A DNA stretch of 64,000 nt from CAVVYV01 sp963752585 (GCA_963752585.1 CAVVYV010000004.1:496001-560000); one strand, 5' to 3'; positions 1-9,046 are shown, counted from the stretch's first letter. Numbers and translations are program-made. Notes: generated from the sequence alone by a model not told the origin.

Positions 1-2
1 CG

Positions 3-827
3 ATTGGGGGCTCAGCCTCGAGCATGATCGACCCCGATGGCGCCGCACCGGCGCCGAAGACGGTGACCGTGGTCGCCGGGGGCACCAACACGGTCGCGCT
101 CGAGTACGACCGGCCGGGGTCGCTCGCGGTCACCTTCAAGACCGAGCCGTTCGGCAACGGCACCCCGATCGACTCGAATGCGGACTCGATCGCGGTCTCC
201 AACACCGGCATGGCCCAGCCCAGGTACTTCGTTCCTCCCGGCCCGTCGGGAACCAAGGCGGGGACGATCACGACCAGCGCCTCGCTGTACCCGTTCCTCT
301 CCAGCTACGCCGCCTATGCCGCCACCTGCCCCGCCAACAACCCCGATCCGAACGGTGACGGCTCGAACGCTCTCTCGATCGCGAATCCAACCGTTCCCCC
401 GGGCGGGACAGCGAGTCCGGTCGGAGTGATCACCCTGCCTGCCCTGCACCTGTTCGTCCTCCAGGGGACTGCGAGCAACCCGGGCTCGCCTGTCGCAGGC
501 GCCCATGTGCGTGTGACCGACCTGAACTGCTCACCCACCGGCTCCTACCGCCGGACCTTCTACACAAACAGCGGCTTCCAGTTGGCTGACAGTCCGACGG
601 GGGCGCCGAATCCAGGGCTCCCGTACGGCACCCGCTACAGGGTCTGCGCGGACGCGTACTTCAGCAACATCCAGCGGCGAAACTACGTGCGCGTCGGGTC
701 CTCGTTTGAGGACGTGGCTGTGACGAACCCGTCCGCGGGGACGCTCAGGGGGATCTTCCTGGGGACTACGGCGACCGGGGTCGAGACACACCCGACCCAA
801 GGGCATCCGTCGGCGGTGTGCCCATGA
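3..827 (+). CDS. C-terminal part of a secreted or pilus-associated protein (cut by window edge)
   Basis: The frame is open to the left edge, so the true start lies outside the window; the first internal ATG is at 24. The visible part is a Gly/Pro/Thr/Ser-rich extracytoplasmic-looking sequence with four Cys in its second half and no membrane segment. I recognise no enzyme motif; the text around 'GSPVAGAHVRVTDL' resembles a carboxypeptidase-regulatory-like beta-sandwich. It ends in an ATGA overlap with the next prepilin gene, so it is translated in the same operon. By position it is likely a pilin-like protein whose prepilin leader is upstream, but that leader is not visible. Confidence 0.6.
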   Translation: MGGSASSMIDPDGAAPAPKTVTVVAGGTNTVALEYDRPGSLAVTFKTEPFGNGTPIDSNADSIAVSNTGMAQPRYFVPPGPSGTKAGTITTSASLYPFLSSYAAYAATCPANNPDPNGDGSNALSIANPTVPPGGTASPVGVITLPALHLFVLQGTASNPGSPVAGAHVRVTDLNCSPTGSYRRTFYTNSGFQLADSPTGAPNPGLPYGTRYRVCADAYFSNIQRRNYVRVGSSFEDVAVTNPSAGTLRGIFLGTTATGVETHPTQGHPSAVCP

Positions 828-1510
828 GTGACGAGGGCGGGTTCACCCTGATCGAGCTGCTCGTCACCATGGCCACGGCGATCGTCGTCTTCTCCGCGAT
901 CGCGATGATGACCACGGTCGCGACCCACAACCAGGTCCGGATCGCCGATCGCGTCGACGCCAACCAGCGGGTCCGCCCGGTGATGACGAGGATCGTCGAC
1001 AACCTCCATTCGGGATGTGTGGCGCCGAGAACGGCGCCCGTGCTCACCGGCAGCACCTCGACAAAGTTGATCTTCCTCTCGAAGTCCGGCGCGGCGGTCT
1101 CGCCGACGCCCGACAAGCGGGAGCTGACGCTGAGCGGGACGCCGCCCACGCTCAGCGAGACCGTCTACCCGGGCACAGGCGGAACCCCTCCGAATAACTG
1201 GACGTACGGCACTCCCCTGACCCGGACGATCCTCACCGATGTCTCGGCGCCCGGGGGCGTCATGTTTCGCTACCACGACTACGTCAACGGGGCGCTCAAC
1301 ACGACGCCGCTGCCGGCGGCGGCACCGACTGGGCTGAGCGCCACGGACGCGGGTCGGACGGCATATGTGACGATCTCGCTGACGAGCGCTCCCGCCGGGG
1401 GCGCCTCGACCCTCGACGCCAACTCCCCGATCACCCTCTCGGACTCGGTCAGCCTCCGGCTCGAGTCGGCGGGAGCTGTCACCACCCAGGACAACATGCC
1501 ATGCACCTGA
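824..1510 (+). CDS. type IV prepilin-like protein (PilW/PilV-type minor pilin)
   Basis: About 228 residues. The N-terminus is a short class III signal: six residues ending in Gly, then Phe-Thr-Leu-Ile-Glu (G6|F7, Glu at +5) and a hydrophobic helix to about residue 30. This is the site cut and N-methylated by a prepilin peptidase, and such a gene lies downstream at 3191. The rest is a Thr/Ser/Gly-rich globular domain with two Cys that I cannot match to a named pilin. Start choice: ATG 824 overlaps the previous stop (ATGA); a GTG at 818 is also in frame. Its 3' end overlaps the next gene by 10 bp. Minor pilin is an inference from leader and context. Confidence 0.8.
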   Translation: MSDEGGFTLIELLVTMATAIVVFSAIAMMTTVATHNQVRIADRVDANQRVRPVMTRIVDNLHSGCVAPRTAPVLTGSTSTKLIFLSKSGAAVSPTPDKRELTLSGTPPTLSETVYPGTGGTPPNNWTYGTPLTRTILTDVSAPGGVMFRYHDYVNGALNTTPLPAAAPTGLSATDAGRTAYVTISLTSAPAGGASTLDANSPITLSDSVSLRLESAGAVTTQDNMPCT

Positions 1511-3132
1511 GGATCGCCCGCGAAGAGCAGGGCTACACGATGATCGCCGTGATCGGGGCGATCGCGCTGATGACCCTGCTCGTCAGCGCCGCCCTCGCCG
1601 CCACCAACGCCGACCTCGGCCTGGTCAAGCGCGACCTCGACGACAAGCGCGCCTACGCCACCGCCCAGGCGGGGATCGCCGACTACAACTTCCACCTCAA
1701 CAACGACAGCGGCTACTGGACCCGCTGCAATAACGTCCCGGCGCCGCACGGGGTCAATCTGGACGGCCCGGGCGAGCCGGCGGTCGTTCGGGATGTGCCC
1801 GGGTCGACCGACGGGTCGAAGTATGGGATTGAGCTGATCCAGGCGAGCACCAGTCCCGGCAACGCCCCGTGCAGCCAAGCAAACCCGGTGGGAACCATGC
1901 TCGAGTCGAGCGGGTCGAACATCGGCACCTTCCGGATCCGCTCGACGGGCTACACGGGGAAGGACGCCAACGCCGACGGCAGGGGGGACATGAAGCAGTC
2001 GATCGTCGCCACCTTCAAGCAGGCGACCTTCCTCGACTACGTCTACTTCACCCAGCTCGAGACCTCGGACCCGGTCACCTACGGGTTCGCGAACCCGTCC
2101 GCCGCCCTCACCGGCGCCTACTCTCAGTGCACCAAGTTCCGCCGCGACGGGCGCGAGAGCCAGAGCATCCCGAACTCCGGCGGGGTCTTCTGCGATCAGA
2201 TCGTCTTTGTCTCGGGTGACGACATCGACGGGCCGCTCCACACCAACGACGATCTCGCGATCTGCGGCTCCCCGAGCTATGGGCGGAACGCCTCGGACGT
2301 GACCGAGGTGAGCGCGCCGCCGGTGGGCTGGGACAACGGGAACAACTGCTCCGCCAATCCGACCTTCGTCGGGCCGTTCGTCACCAACGCCCCGGTGCTC
2401 ACCCCGCCGCCGACGAACGCCGAGTTGCGCACGATCGCCGGCCCCGGGTACACCTACACCGGCCAGACCAAGATCGAGCTCAGCGGGACGACGATGAGCA
2501 TCAACGGGGGAGCGTCGGTCGCGATTCCGTCGAGCGGCGTCGTCTACGTAGCGAACGGCTCGTGTTCGGCGACCTACTCGCCGTTCACCGCCACCTACCC
2601 AAGCTCTTCAGGGTGCGGGAACGCGGTGGTGCACACGAACGGGAGCTATTCGGGCCAGCTCACGATCGCCGCCGAGAACGACGTGATCATCGACGACGAC
2701 ATCGTTCGCAGCGGCGGCGGCCTGCTCGGTCTCGTCGCCAACAACTTCGTCAGGGTCAAGCATCCGATCTGCCCCTCGAACAACCTCGGCTGCAGCAACG
2801 GGACGATCAGCGCCCAGACGAGCAAGAGCAGCTGCAACGGCGGCGTCAACGGCACCGGCTCGCTTCCGGACGTGAGGATCGACGCCGCGCTTCTCGCGAT
2901 CGACCACTCCTTCATCGTCGATCACTACAACTGCGGCAACCAGCTGGGCACGCTGCAGGTGAACGGAGCGATCGCGCAGAAGTTCCGCGGCGCGGTCGGG
3001 ACCACCGGCGGCACCGGCTATCTCAAGGACTACAACTACGACGACCGGCTGCGCTACCAGGAGCCGCCGCACTTCTTCGATCCGGTCCAATCCGCCTGGC
3101 ACGTCCAGCGCGAGACGCTCGATTTCCCCTGA
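1501..3132 (+). CDS. PilX-like pilus assembly protein with atypical prepilin leader
   Basis: 543 residues. The N-terminus has a Gly-Tyr-Thr-Met-Ile junction followed by a 20-residue hydrophobic helix, like a prepilin, but the mature +5 residue is Ala instead of the usual Glu. The body is long and rich in Asn, Gly, Ser and paired Cys. A segment near residues 395-420 (IDDDIVRSGGGLLGLVANN) has the look of PilX/DUF4900-type proteins. Large size and missing Glu5 suggest a tip or priming component that does not pack like the major pilin. It overlaps the prepilin gene before it and is followed by the prepilin peptidase gene. The family call rests on pattern recognition only. Confidence 0.65.
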   Translation: MHLRIAREEQGYTMIAVIGAIALMTLLVSAALAATNADLGLVKRDLDDKRAYATAQAGIADYNFHLNNDSGYWTRCNNVPAPHGVNLDGPGEPAVVRDVPGSTDGSKYGIELIQASTSPGNAPCSQANPVGTMLESSGSNIGTFRIRSTGYTGKDANADGRGDMKQSIVATFKQATFLDYVYFTQLETSDPVTYGFANPSAALTGAYSQCTKFRRDGRESQSIPNSGGVFCDQIVFVSGDDIDGPLHTNDDLAICGSPSYGRNASDVTEVSAPPVGWDNGNNCSANPTFVGPFVTNAPVLTPPPTNAELRTIAGPGYTYTGQTKIELSGTTMSINGGASVAIPSSGVVYVANGSCSATYSPFTATYPSSSGCGNAVVHTNGSYSGQLTIAAENDVIIDDDIVRSGGGLLGLVANNFVRVKHPICPSNNLGCSNGTISAQTSKSSCNGGVNGTGSLPDVRIDAALLAIDHSFIVDHYNCGNQLGTLQVNGAIAQKFRGAVGTTGGTGYLKDYNYDDRLRYQEPPHFFDPVQSAWHVQRETLDFP

Positions 3133-3190
3133 ACAGAGGGCTTTCGCGGCTCAAGCAGCGGCTTTGCGATGCCGAAATAGCAAGTACGGG

Positions 3191-3952
3191 ATGACCGCGA
3201 TCGCTCCAATCGCATTCGTAGGCGGCATGCTGTTCGGCAGCTTCGCCAGCGTGGTCGCTCACCGCGTTCCCCGCGGGGAGTCGTTCATAGGCGGGCGCTC
3301 TCGCTGTCCCGGATGCGACGCGACGATCGCTGCCTACGACAACGTCCCCGTCCTCTCCTGGCTCCTGCTCCGCGGCCGCTGTCGCAGCTGCGGGGAGCGG
3401 ATCTCCGCCCGCTACCCGCTTGCGGAGATCGCGACCGCGGCCCTGTTCGCGGCGACCGTGGTCGTCCTCGGCACGGATGACATCGCCGCGCTCGCCTCAG
3501 GGCTGATCCTCTGCGCGCTGCTCGTCGCGATCACCCTCACCGACCTCGAGCGGCGGGTGATCCCGAACGCGATCCTCGGCGCCGGCGCGATCGCGGCGGT
3601 CGCCCTCGCGCTCGCGAGTGATCCCTCGATCCTCCCGCAGCACCTGATCGCGGCGGCGGGAGCGGGGGGCTTCCTGCTCGTCGTCGCCCTCGCCTACCCC
3701 CGGGGGATGGGCATGGGCGACGTCAAGCTCGCCGCGGTGCTCGGCCTCTTCCTCGGCCGGGCGGTCGTCCCGGCGATGGCGGTTGCCGTCCTCGCGGGCG
3801 GCCTCGTCGGAGTGGCTCTCATGCTTCGCCACGGCTCCGAGGCTCGCAAGCACGCGATCCCGTTCGGGCCGTTTCTCGCCCTTGGCGGCGTCGTCGGCCT
3901 TCTCGCCGGCGACGAGATCCTCGACTGGTACCTCGATGCCTTTGTGGGATAG
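3191..3952 (+). CDS. pilD: prepilin peptidase (leader peptidase/N-methyltransferase, A24 family)
   Basis: About 253 residues from ATG 3191; a TTG at 3164 is in frame but adds only polar residues. It removes the prepilin leader after Gly and methylates the new N-terminus at the inner membrane. Visible signatures: N-terminal GSFASVVAHRVPRGES block; two zinc-type Cys pairs (C39/C42, C64/C67) as in full-length bifunctional enzymes; and the two catalytic aspartates, D118 in TLTDLERRVIPN and D177 in GMGMGDVKL. About eight hydrophobic segments cover the rest. It lies 58 bp after the PilX-like gene and before pilM, so cleavage enzyme and substrates are made from one locus. Confidence 0.93.
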   Translation: MTAIAPIAFVGGMLFGSFASVVAHRVPRGESFIGGRSRCPGCDATIAAYDNVPVLSWLLLRGRCRSCGERISARYPLAEIATAALFAATVVVLGTDDIAALASGLILCALLVAITLTDLERRVIPNAILGAGAIAAVALALASDPSILPQHLIAAAGAGGFLLVVALAYPRGMGMGDVKLAAVLGLFLGRAVVPAMAVAVLAGGLVGVALMLRHGSEARKHAIPFGPFLALGGVVGLLAGDEILDWYLDAFVG

Positions 3953-4040
3953 AGCGCCCAGCCGGCACGTTAATCACTCCTGGGTATGGCGGGAGTGGTT
4001 GACGCGGCCGATGAACCCCTAGGCAGCGACCCCTAAACGC

Positions 4041-5240
4041 ATGTTCACACGCAACTCAAAGTCCAAGCCGATGTTCACACTCACTTCCAACCCGAAGCCG
4101 AAGACGACCGTTGGCCTCGACATCGAGGCCAGCAGCGTCGCCGCGACCGAGGTAATCGGCAAGAACGGCTCGTCCGCAGTCGAGCGCACGGCGATCGCCT
4201 CGCTCCCGCCGGGGGTTGTCTCCGACGGCGAGATCCGCGACGCGGAGGCCCTCACCGAGGTCCTGAGGTCGCTGTTCGCCAGCGAGAAGCTGGGCAAGTC
4301 GGTGCGGCTCGGGATCGCCAACCAGGGGGTCGTCGTCCGAACCATCAGCCTGCCCCGGATCGAGGACGAGGAAGAGCTCGAGACCGCGATCCGCTTCCAG
4401 GCGCAGGACCAGATCCCGATGCCGCTCGAGAACGCCGTGCTCGACTATCAGCGGGTTCCCAAGCAAGCCCCGCTCGCCGCCGAGGCCCCGGTCGACGGCG
4501 AGGCCCCGGTCGACGGCGAGGCCCCGGTCGACGGCGAGAGCCAGATGGACGTTCTCGCGGTCGCTGCTCGGCGCGACATGGTCGACTCGCTCCTGGGCAC
4601 CCTCCGGGGCGCCGGACTGGAGCCGGTCGGAATCGACCTCGCCGCCTTCGGGATGATCCGCGCCCTCGCCGAGCCGAACGAGCCGATCGCGGCGACGACC
4701 CTGTATTGCTATCTGGGAGACGTCACCAACCTCGCCGTCGCCAGCGGCGCCGCCTGCCTCTTCACCCGGATCGCCCCGTTCGGGATCGAGTCGATCGCCG
4801 CCAGGGTCTCCGAGCGCACCGGCCTGCCGAGGGAGGAGGCGCGCAAGTCGCTCCTCGAGATCGGGCTCGCGGAGCCGATCGATGACTTCTCTACTGAGGT
4901 CCTCAGCGAGACCGAAGCCGACCACGGGGAGCGGCCGGATGACGCCGGGAAGAACGGCGAGGTCGCCGCGGTGGTCCGCGAGGAGCTCGAGGTGGGGGCC
5001 TCGAAGCTGGTCGACGAGCTTCGCGTCTCGCTCGACTACTACGGCGCCCGGGAGGGCGCCCCCCCGATCGACCGGGTCGTCGTTTGCGGGCCCGGCCGGA
5101 CCATCGACGGCCTTCCCGAGCGGATCCAGGTCGGCCACGGCCTCGCGATCGAGTCGGGCGCGCCATCGGCGCTGTCCCATCTCGACGACCAGGAAGCGGC
5201 GCGGCTGACCCTCTCCTACGGACTCGCCCTGGAGGAGTAG
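4041..5240 (+). CDS. pilM: type IV pilus assembly protein PilM
   Basis: 399 residues. PilM is a cytoplasmic actin-like protein that binds the N-terminal tail of PilN and links the inner-membrane platform to the motor. The actin-type beginning TVGLDIEASSVAATEV is at about residue 25; later phosphate-loop and adenosine motifs are diffuse. Starts at ATG 4041 or ATG 4071 are both possible; neither has a clear ribosome binding site. Oddity: three exact 18-bp repeats at 4482-4535 encode a triple EAPVDG insert at about residues 148-165, in a surface loop where homologues are shorter. pilN follows 4 bp after the stop. Confidence 0.9.
   Translation: MFTRNSKSKPMFTLTSNPKPKTTVGLDIEASSVAATEVIGKNGSSAVERTAIASLPPGVVSDGEIRDAEALTEVLRSLFASEKLGKSVRLGIANQGVVVRTISLPRIEDEEELETAIRFQAQDQIPMPLENAVLDYQRVPKQAPLAAEAPVDGEAPVDGEAPVDGESQMDVLAVAARRDMVDSLLGTLRGAGLEPVGIDLAAFGMIRALAEPNEPIAATTLYCYLGDVTNLAVASGAACLFTRIAPFGIESIAARVSERTGLPREEARKSLLEIGLAEPIDDFSTEVLSETEADHGERPDDAGKNGEVAAVVREELEVGASKLVDELRVSLDYYGAREGAPPIDRVVVCGPGRTIDGLPERIQVGHGLAIESGAPSALSHLDDQEAARLTLSYGLALEE
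4482..4535 (+). repeat. three perfect 18-bp tandem repeats inside pilM
   Basis: The unit GAGGCCCCGGTCGACGGC occurs three times head to tail at 4482-4499, 4500-4517 and 4518-4535. It keeps the reading frame and adds EAPVDG units. Copy number could vary by slippage. Confidence 0.95.
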
Positions 5241-5244
5241 CCGG

Positions 5245-6084
5245 ATGCGACCCGTCAACCTGATCCCCCCTGACGAGCGCCGCGGCCAAGGCGCGCAGCT
5301 GCGCGCGGGCACAGTGTCCTACGTCTTGCTTGGTGCGCTGGCGGCGGCCCTGCTCGCGGTGGTGGTGCTCGGCTTCACCAGCAAGCAGGTCTCGGACCGC
5401 GAGGCCGAGGTTACGCAGTTGAACCAAGAGCTCGAGGCGGCGACCGCGCGGGCGCAGTCCCTGAGCGCCTTCGCGACCTTCCGGGCCACCCAGGAGTCCC
5501 GGACCGCGACGGTCTCGAGCCTCGCACAGAGCCGATTCGACTGGGAGCGGGTGATGAACGAGCTCGCACTGATCCTCCCGGCCGACGTCTGGCTGACTGA
5601 ACTGACCGGAACGGTCAGCCCCGCAGTGCAGCTCGAGAACGGGGCGGACGTTCAGCTCCGTGACAGCGTTGTCGGACCGGCGCTGGAGATCGTCGGTTGC
5701 GCGCCGGGACAGGATTCCGTCGCCGGGTTCGTCGCAGACCTAGAGGACATCGACGGGGTCACCCGCGTCGGGGTCGCCTCTTCGGAGCGACCGGAGGTCG
5801 ATTCGGAAACAGGCAGCGAGGTCACCGCCGATTCCGCCACGGAAACCGTCGACGATTGTCGCACCAGGGACTTCATCTCCAAGTTCGAGATCGTGGTGGC
5901 GTTCGATGCCGTCCCGGTGCCTGGGACCGCGACCGCCGCTCCTTCGGTGCCCGCTTCGGTTGCGTCGGGCTCGGACGGTGGCGGCCTGGCGCAGGCGCAG
6001 TCGGAGCAGGCCTCGACCGCCGCCCAGAACGCCGAGCGGGCCGCCGATGCCGAGGCCGCCGCCAACCTGATCCCGGGAGGCTGA
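5245..6084 (+). CDS. pilN: type IV pilus assembly protein PilN
   Basis: 279 residues. It begins MRPVNLIPPDERR, the short cytoplasmic tail that docks into PilM in this family (NLxP motif). One membrane helix follows at about residues 28-47, then a coiled coil (about 50-85) and a periplasmic alpha/beta domain with the ADVWLTEL segment typical of PilN. The C-terminal ~45 residues are an Ala/Gly/Ser/Gln-rich tail that I expect to be disordered. Start ATG is 4 bp after pilM, with no other candidate nearby. Together with PilM, PilO and the PilP-like protein it forms the inner-membrane alignment complex. Confidence 0.9.
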   Translation: MRPVNLIPPDERRGQGAQLRAGTVSYVLLGALAAALLAVVVLGFTSKQVSDREAEVTQLNQELEAATARAQSLSAFATFRATQESRTATVSSLAQSRFDWERVMNELALILPADVWLTELTGTVSPAVQLENGADVQLRDSVVGPALEIVGCAPGQDSVAGFVADLEDIDGVTRVGVASSERPEVDSETGSEVTADSATETVDDCRTRDFISKFEIVVAFDAVPVPGTATAAPSVPASVASGSDGGGLAQAQSEQASTAAQNAERAADAEAAANLIPGG

Positions 6085-6085
6085 C

Positions 6086-6994
6086 GTGAAGGCGACCGAC
6101 AAGACGATCATCCTCGCGGTCAGCGCTCTCGCCCTGGTTGCTGCTTTCTACCTGCTCGTGCTCTCCCCGAAGCGCGAGAAGGCCGCCGAGCTCAAGGACG
6201 AGATCGCGACCTTGGAAGCATCGATCTCCGAGCAGGAGCAGGTCGCCTCCTTCGCCGAGCAGGCCCGCAAGGATTTCCCCGAGTACTATGGCCGCCTCGT
6301 CGTCCTCGGCAAGGCCGTGCCGGCGCAGGCGGACAGCGCCTCACTGCTGGTGGAGCTGAACTCGATCGCCGCAGGCTCGGGCGTCGACTTCCGCGGCATC
6401 ACTCTTGGCGATGGAGCGGCGAGCTCGGGCACGACGAGCTCGAACACCACCACGACACCGCCGGCCACAGCCCCTCCGTCCACCGGCAGCACCCCGAGCG
6501 CCGAAGGCTCCACGCCCGCCAGCTCGGAGACCTCGACGACGAGCACCACCGCGACAACCGGTGCGGCCCCGACCGGCTCGACGTCTTCACCACCTGCGAG
6601 CACCGCCCCAACTCCGGCCACCGAGGCGACCGCGGCAACCCTGCCGATCGGCGCCACGGTGGGCTCGGCTGGGCTGCCGACGATGCCGTACGACCTCACC
6701 TTCGCCGGCGGGTTCTTCGGGATCGCTGATTACATCGGCGGACTCGACCGCCTGGTGGGGCTGCGCGACCGCGGCGGCCAGGTGGTCGCCAACGGGCGCC
6801 TCGTCACGGTCGATGGCTTTTCGCTCGAAGCCACGACGCTCGGCCCGAATCCGGTGCTCGATGCGGCTCTCTCGGTCACGACCTACGTCACCCCATCGGG
6901 CCAGGGGCTGACCGGAGGGGCAACGCCAACCGGTCCGGCGCCGGCGGCTGAGGCCCAGACCACCTCCAGCTCCACAAGCGGGGTGGCGCAATGA
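6086..6994 (+). CDS. pilO: type IV pilus assembly protein PilO with a long Ser/Thr/Pro linker
   Basis: 302 residues from GTG 6086, one base after the pilN stop. Architecture: short cytoplasmic tail, membrane helix at about residues 7-25, coiled coil (28-60), first half of the PilO periplasmic domain up to about residue 110, then an ~85-residue tract almost wholly Thr, Ser, Ala and Pro (about 112-195), then the second half of the domain (MPYDLTFAGGFFGIADYIGGL). PilO normally has no such insert. It may span a thick cell wall or be O-glycosylated; both are inference. The 3' end overlaps the next gene by ATGA. Confidence 0.87.
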   Translation: MKATDKTIILAVSALALVAAFYLLVLSPKREKAAELKDEIATLEASISEQEQVASFAEQARKDFPEYYGRLVVLGKAVPAQADSASLLVELNSIAAGSGVDFRGITLGDGAASSGTTSSNTTTTPPATAPPSTGSTPSAEGSTPASSETSTTSTTATTGAAPTGSTSSPPASTAPTPATEATAATLPIGATVGSAGLPTMPYDLTFAGGFFGIADYIGGLDRLVGLRDRGGQVVANGRLVTVDGFSLEATTLGPNPVLDAALSVTTYVTPSGQGLTGGATPTGPAPAAEAQTTSSSTSGVAQ

Positions 6995-7788
6995 GCACCG
7001 CGAAGCTGCAGAAGTTCGCCACCGACGTCGTCCATGACCTCCGAAGCCGCGGGTTGCTCCCGGTGGCGGTCCTGCTGGTCGCCGCGATCGTCGCGGCGCC
7101 GATCCTGATCGCCCGGTCGGGCGGCGACGAGGCCGCTCCGACGGCGCCGGTGAGCTCCCAGGACGCCTCCGAGCTCGCGCCGGAGAACCAGTCGGCGGTG
7201 GTCGCCTACAACCCGGGCCTGCGCGACTACAAGACGAGGCTGCGCGGGCTGGCCGCGAAGGACCCCTTCCGCCAGCAGTTCGCGGCGCCGGCCGCGGCGG
7301 CCGCCGAGGCGGTCGATTCGGGATCGGTGGATATCAGCACCGGTGAGGTCCCGTCCGGCGGTGGCGGCGGCGACACCGTCGGCATCACCGACGGCGGCAG
7401 CGGCGGCGGCTCGAAGCAGAAGAAGACGAAGACGAAGACCACCACCAAGTACTTCGTCTACGACACCGACGTCCTCGTCGGGGAGGTGGGGACCCAGCTC
7501 GTCCGTCTCAGCCGGATCCAGCAGTTCACGATGCTGCCCAGCCAGGAGGCGCCGGCGCTGGTCTACCTCGGCCTCGCCGCCGCCAACACCCAGGCGATCT
7601 TCCTCGTCTCGAGGGACGTCACCGGGGTCGGAGGAACAGGGACCTGCTACCCCGACGCGTCCTCCTGCCAGCTACTCGGCCTCGCCGTCGGCGGCGCCGC
7701 CGAGCTCGCCTACTCGCCGACCGGCAAGACCTACCGGATCGAGCTGGCGCAGATCAAGCGCCGCACCACCAGCAAGCCTCCGGGCTAG
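6991..7788 (+). CDS. PilP/GspC-like pilus complex protein
   Basis: 265 residues; start ATG 6991 overlaps the pilO stop (ATGA). One membrane helix at about residues 22-42 is followed by a low-complexity linker, a KDPFRQQF segment (PilP-family proteins carry a DPF motif before their beta domain), a Gly/Lys-rich linker, and a beta-rich C-terminal domain with a Cys pair in CYPDASSCQLL. This order of helix, linker, DPF and beta domain is that of PilP/GspC, which couple the inner-membrane complex to outer structures. Actinobacteria lack a PilQ secretin, so the partner here is unclear. Assignment is by position and layout, not by strong sequence match. Confidence 0.6.
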   Translation: MSTAKLQKFATDVVHDLRSRGLLPVAVLLVAAIVAAPILIARSGGDEAAPTAPVSSQDASELAPENQSAVVAYNPGLRDYKTRLRGLAAKDPFRQQFAAPAAAAAEAVDSGSVDISTGEVPSGGGGGDTVGITDGGSGGGSKQKKTKTKTTTKYFVYDTDVLVGEVGTQLVRLSRIQQFTMLPSQEAPALVYLGLAAANTQAIFLVSRDVTGVGGTGTCYPDASSCQLLGLAVGGAAELAYSPTGKTYRIELAQIKRRTTSKPPG

Positions 7789-7894
7789 CGCCGAGATGCG
7801 GGTGGGCCGCGATACCCAGGAGTGGGTGGAGCCAATCCGTCCAGGGGACCGTCGGAGCCTCGCGGCGAGCGGCGAAGGCGCCGAGGGAAATTGG

Positions 7895-9028
7895 GTGTCG
7901 AGATCGATTCGCCGATTCCTGATCCTCGCCGTCGCCGCCTCCCTCGTCGGTGCGCTGGTCGTGCCGGCCGCCGGCGCCGAGGGGCCCTCGGCCGCCGCCG
8001 CGAAGAAGGGCGGGAAGTGCAAGAAGAAGAAGGGCGCGAAGCGCTCGGGCGGGAAGGCGAAGCGGTGTAAGCGAAGCGCTGCGGTGACCCAGCCCGGCCT
8101 GCCCGGGAAGCCTTTGTCCCCGAACACGCCGACCGTTCCGACCCCCCCGGCGCAGACCCTGGTGAGCGTGGTCACGCTCGCCAGCAACCCTGTGCTCGGC
8201 GGAACGCCCGACTCCGGGGAGGTGACGATCAGCCAGCCGGCTCCCGCCGGGGGCCAGGTTGTCACCCTGCAGAGCGAGGATCAGAGCCGAGTCTCGGTGC
8301 CGGCGACGGTCAATGTCGCGGCGGGCCAGACGACCGCCGGCTTCGCGATCGCGACCACCTCGGGGCCAACGGACTTCTTCACGATTGAGGCCAGCATCGG
8401 CTCGAGCTCGGCTGAGGTCGTGCTGAAGGTGGTCCAGGAACCGAGCGTGACCAACGTCGCCCTCGACTATGACTGCTTCCCGGAGAACCAGACCGACTTC
8501 GGCGTCAATCGGGTCACCACCGACGTCCCGGTGCCCGCCGACACCACAGTGACGCTCGGCGACGACTCCTCGCAGATGACCACACCCGCGTCGGTGGTCG
8601 TCCCCGAGGACACCAGCGGCGCGATCTTCGGCGTCAACACCCTGCTGGCGACCCCCCTCGTGACGGTGACCGCGACCCTCGGAAGCAGCTCGGCGCACGA
8701 CACCGCCTCGGTCAGGAGCGACTCGACCGCCTCGGCGCTCGTCGATCTCACCCTCAACCCGGTCAGCGTCGCCCCTGGCGCCGGCTCCACGGGGACCGTC
8801 GTCCTCGACTGCGAGGCGCTGGCCACGACGCCATCGATCACCCTCTCCTCCGACAACCCCGACGTCACGTTCGCCGACGGCACGACCGTCACGGTCCCGG
8901 AGGGCGACTTGAGCGCGGGGTTCCAGATCAACACCGCACCCGACGCCAGCGGGGAGGCCGTGATCAGCGCCACCCTCGGCGGCCACACCGAGCAGGCGAC
9001 CCTCCTGCTCGACCAGACCGGCACCTAG
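7895..9028 (+). CDS. secreted protein with Lys/Cys-rich tract and three beta-sandwich-like repeats
   Basis: About 377 residues from GTG 7895; GAGG at 7883-7886 is a plausible ribosome binding site, and the next ~25 residues form a signal peptide (RRFLILAVAASLVGALVVPAAGA). An in-frame ATG at 7796 would bury that signal, so I prefer the GTG. Mature order: a basic tract built of KCKKKKG-type units, a Pro-rich linker, then three ~95-residue repeats (about 8165-8430, 8440-8725, 8740-9025), each starting near a 'NPV...GGT/AGST' segment and ending in a valine-rich strand, like CalX-beta or Ig-like modules. It follows the pilus genes, so a surface or pilus-linked role is possible but unproven. Confidence 0.75.
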   Translation: MSRSIRRFLILAVAASLVGALVVPAAGAEGPSAAAAKKGGKCKKKKGAKRSGGKAKRCKRSAAVTQPGLPGKPLSPNTPTVPTPPAQTLVSVVTLASNPVLGGTPDSGEVTISQPAPAGGQVVTLQSEDQSRVSVPATVNVAAGQTTAGFAIATTSGPTDFFTIEASIGSSSAEVVLKVVQEPSVTNVALDYDCFPENQTDFGVNRVTTDVPVPADTTVTLGDDSSQMTTPASVVVPEDTSGAIFGVNTLLATPLVTVTATLGSSSAHDTASVRSDSTASALVDLTLNPVSVAPGAGSTGTVVLDCEALATTPSITLSSDNPDVTFADGTTVTVPEGDLSAGFQINTAPDASGEAVISATLGGHTEQATLLLDQTGT

Positions 9029-9046
9029 CGCCGGGCGGATCGGCCC

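Noticed and set aside
7343..9028. 561-residue frame starting inside the PilP-like gene
   Set aside because: The first ~184 residues are Arg/Ser/Pro-rich shadow; a signal peptide begins at GTG 7895, which has a ribosome site.
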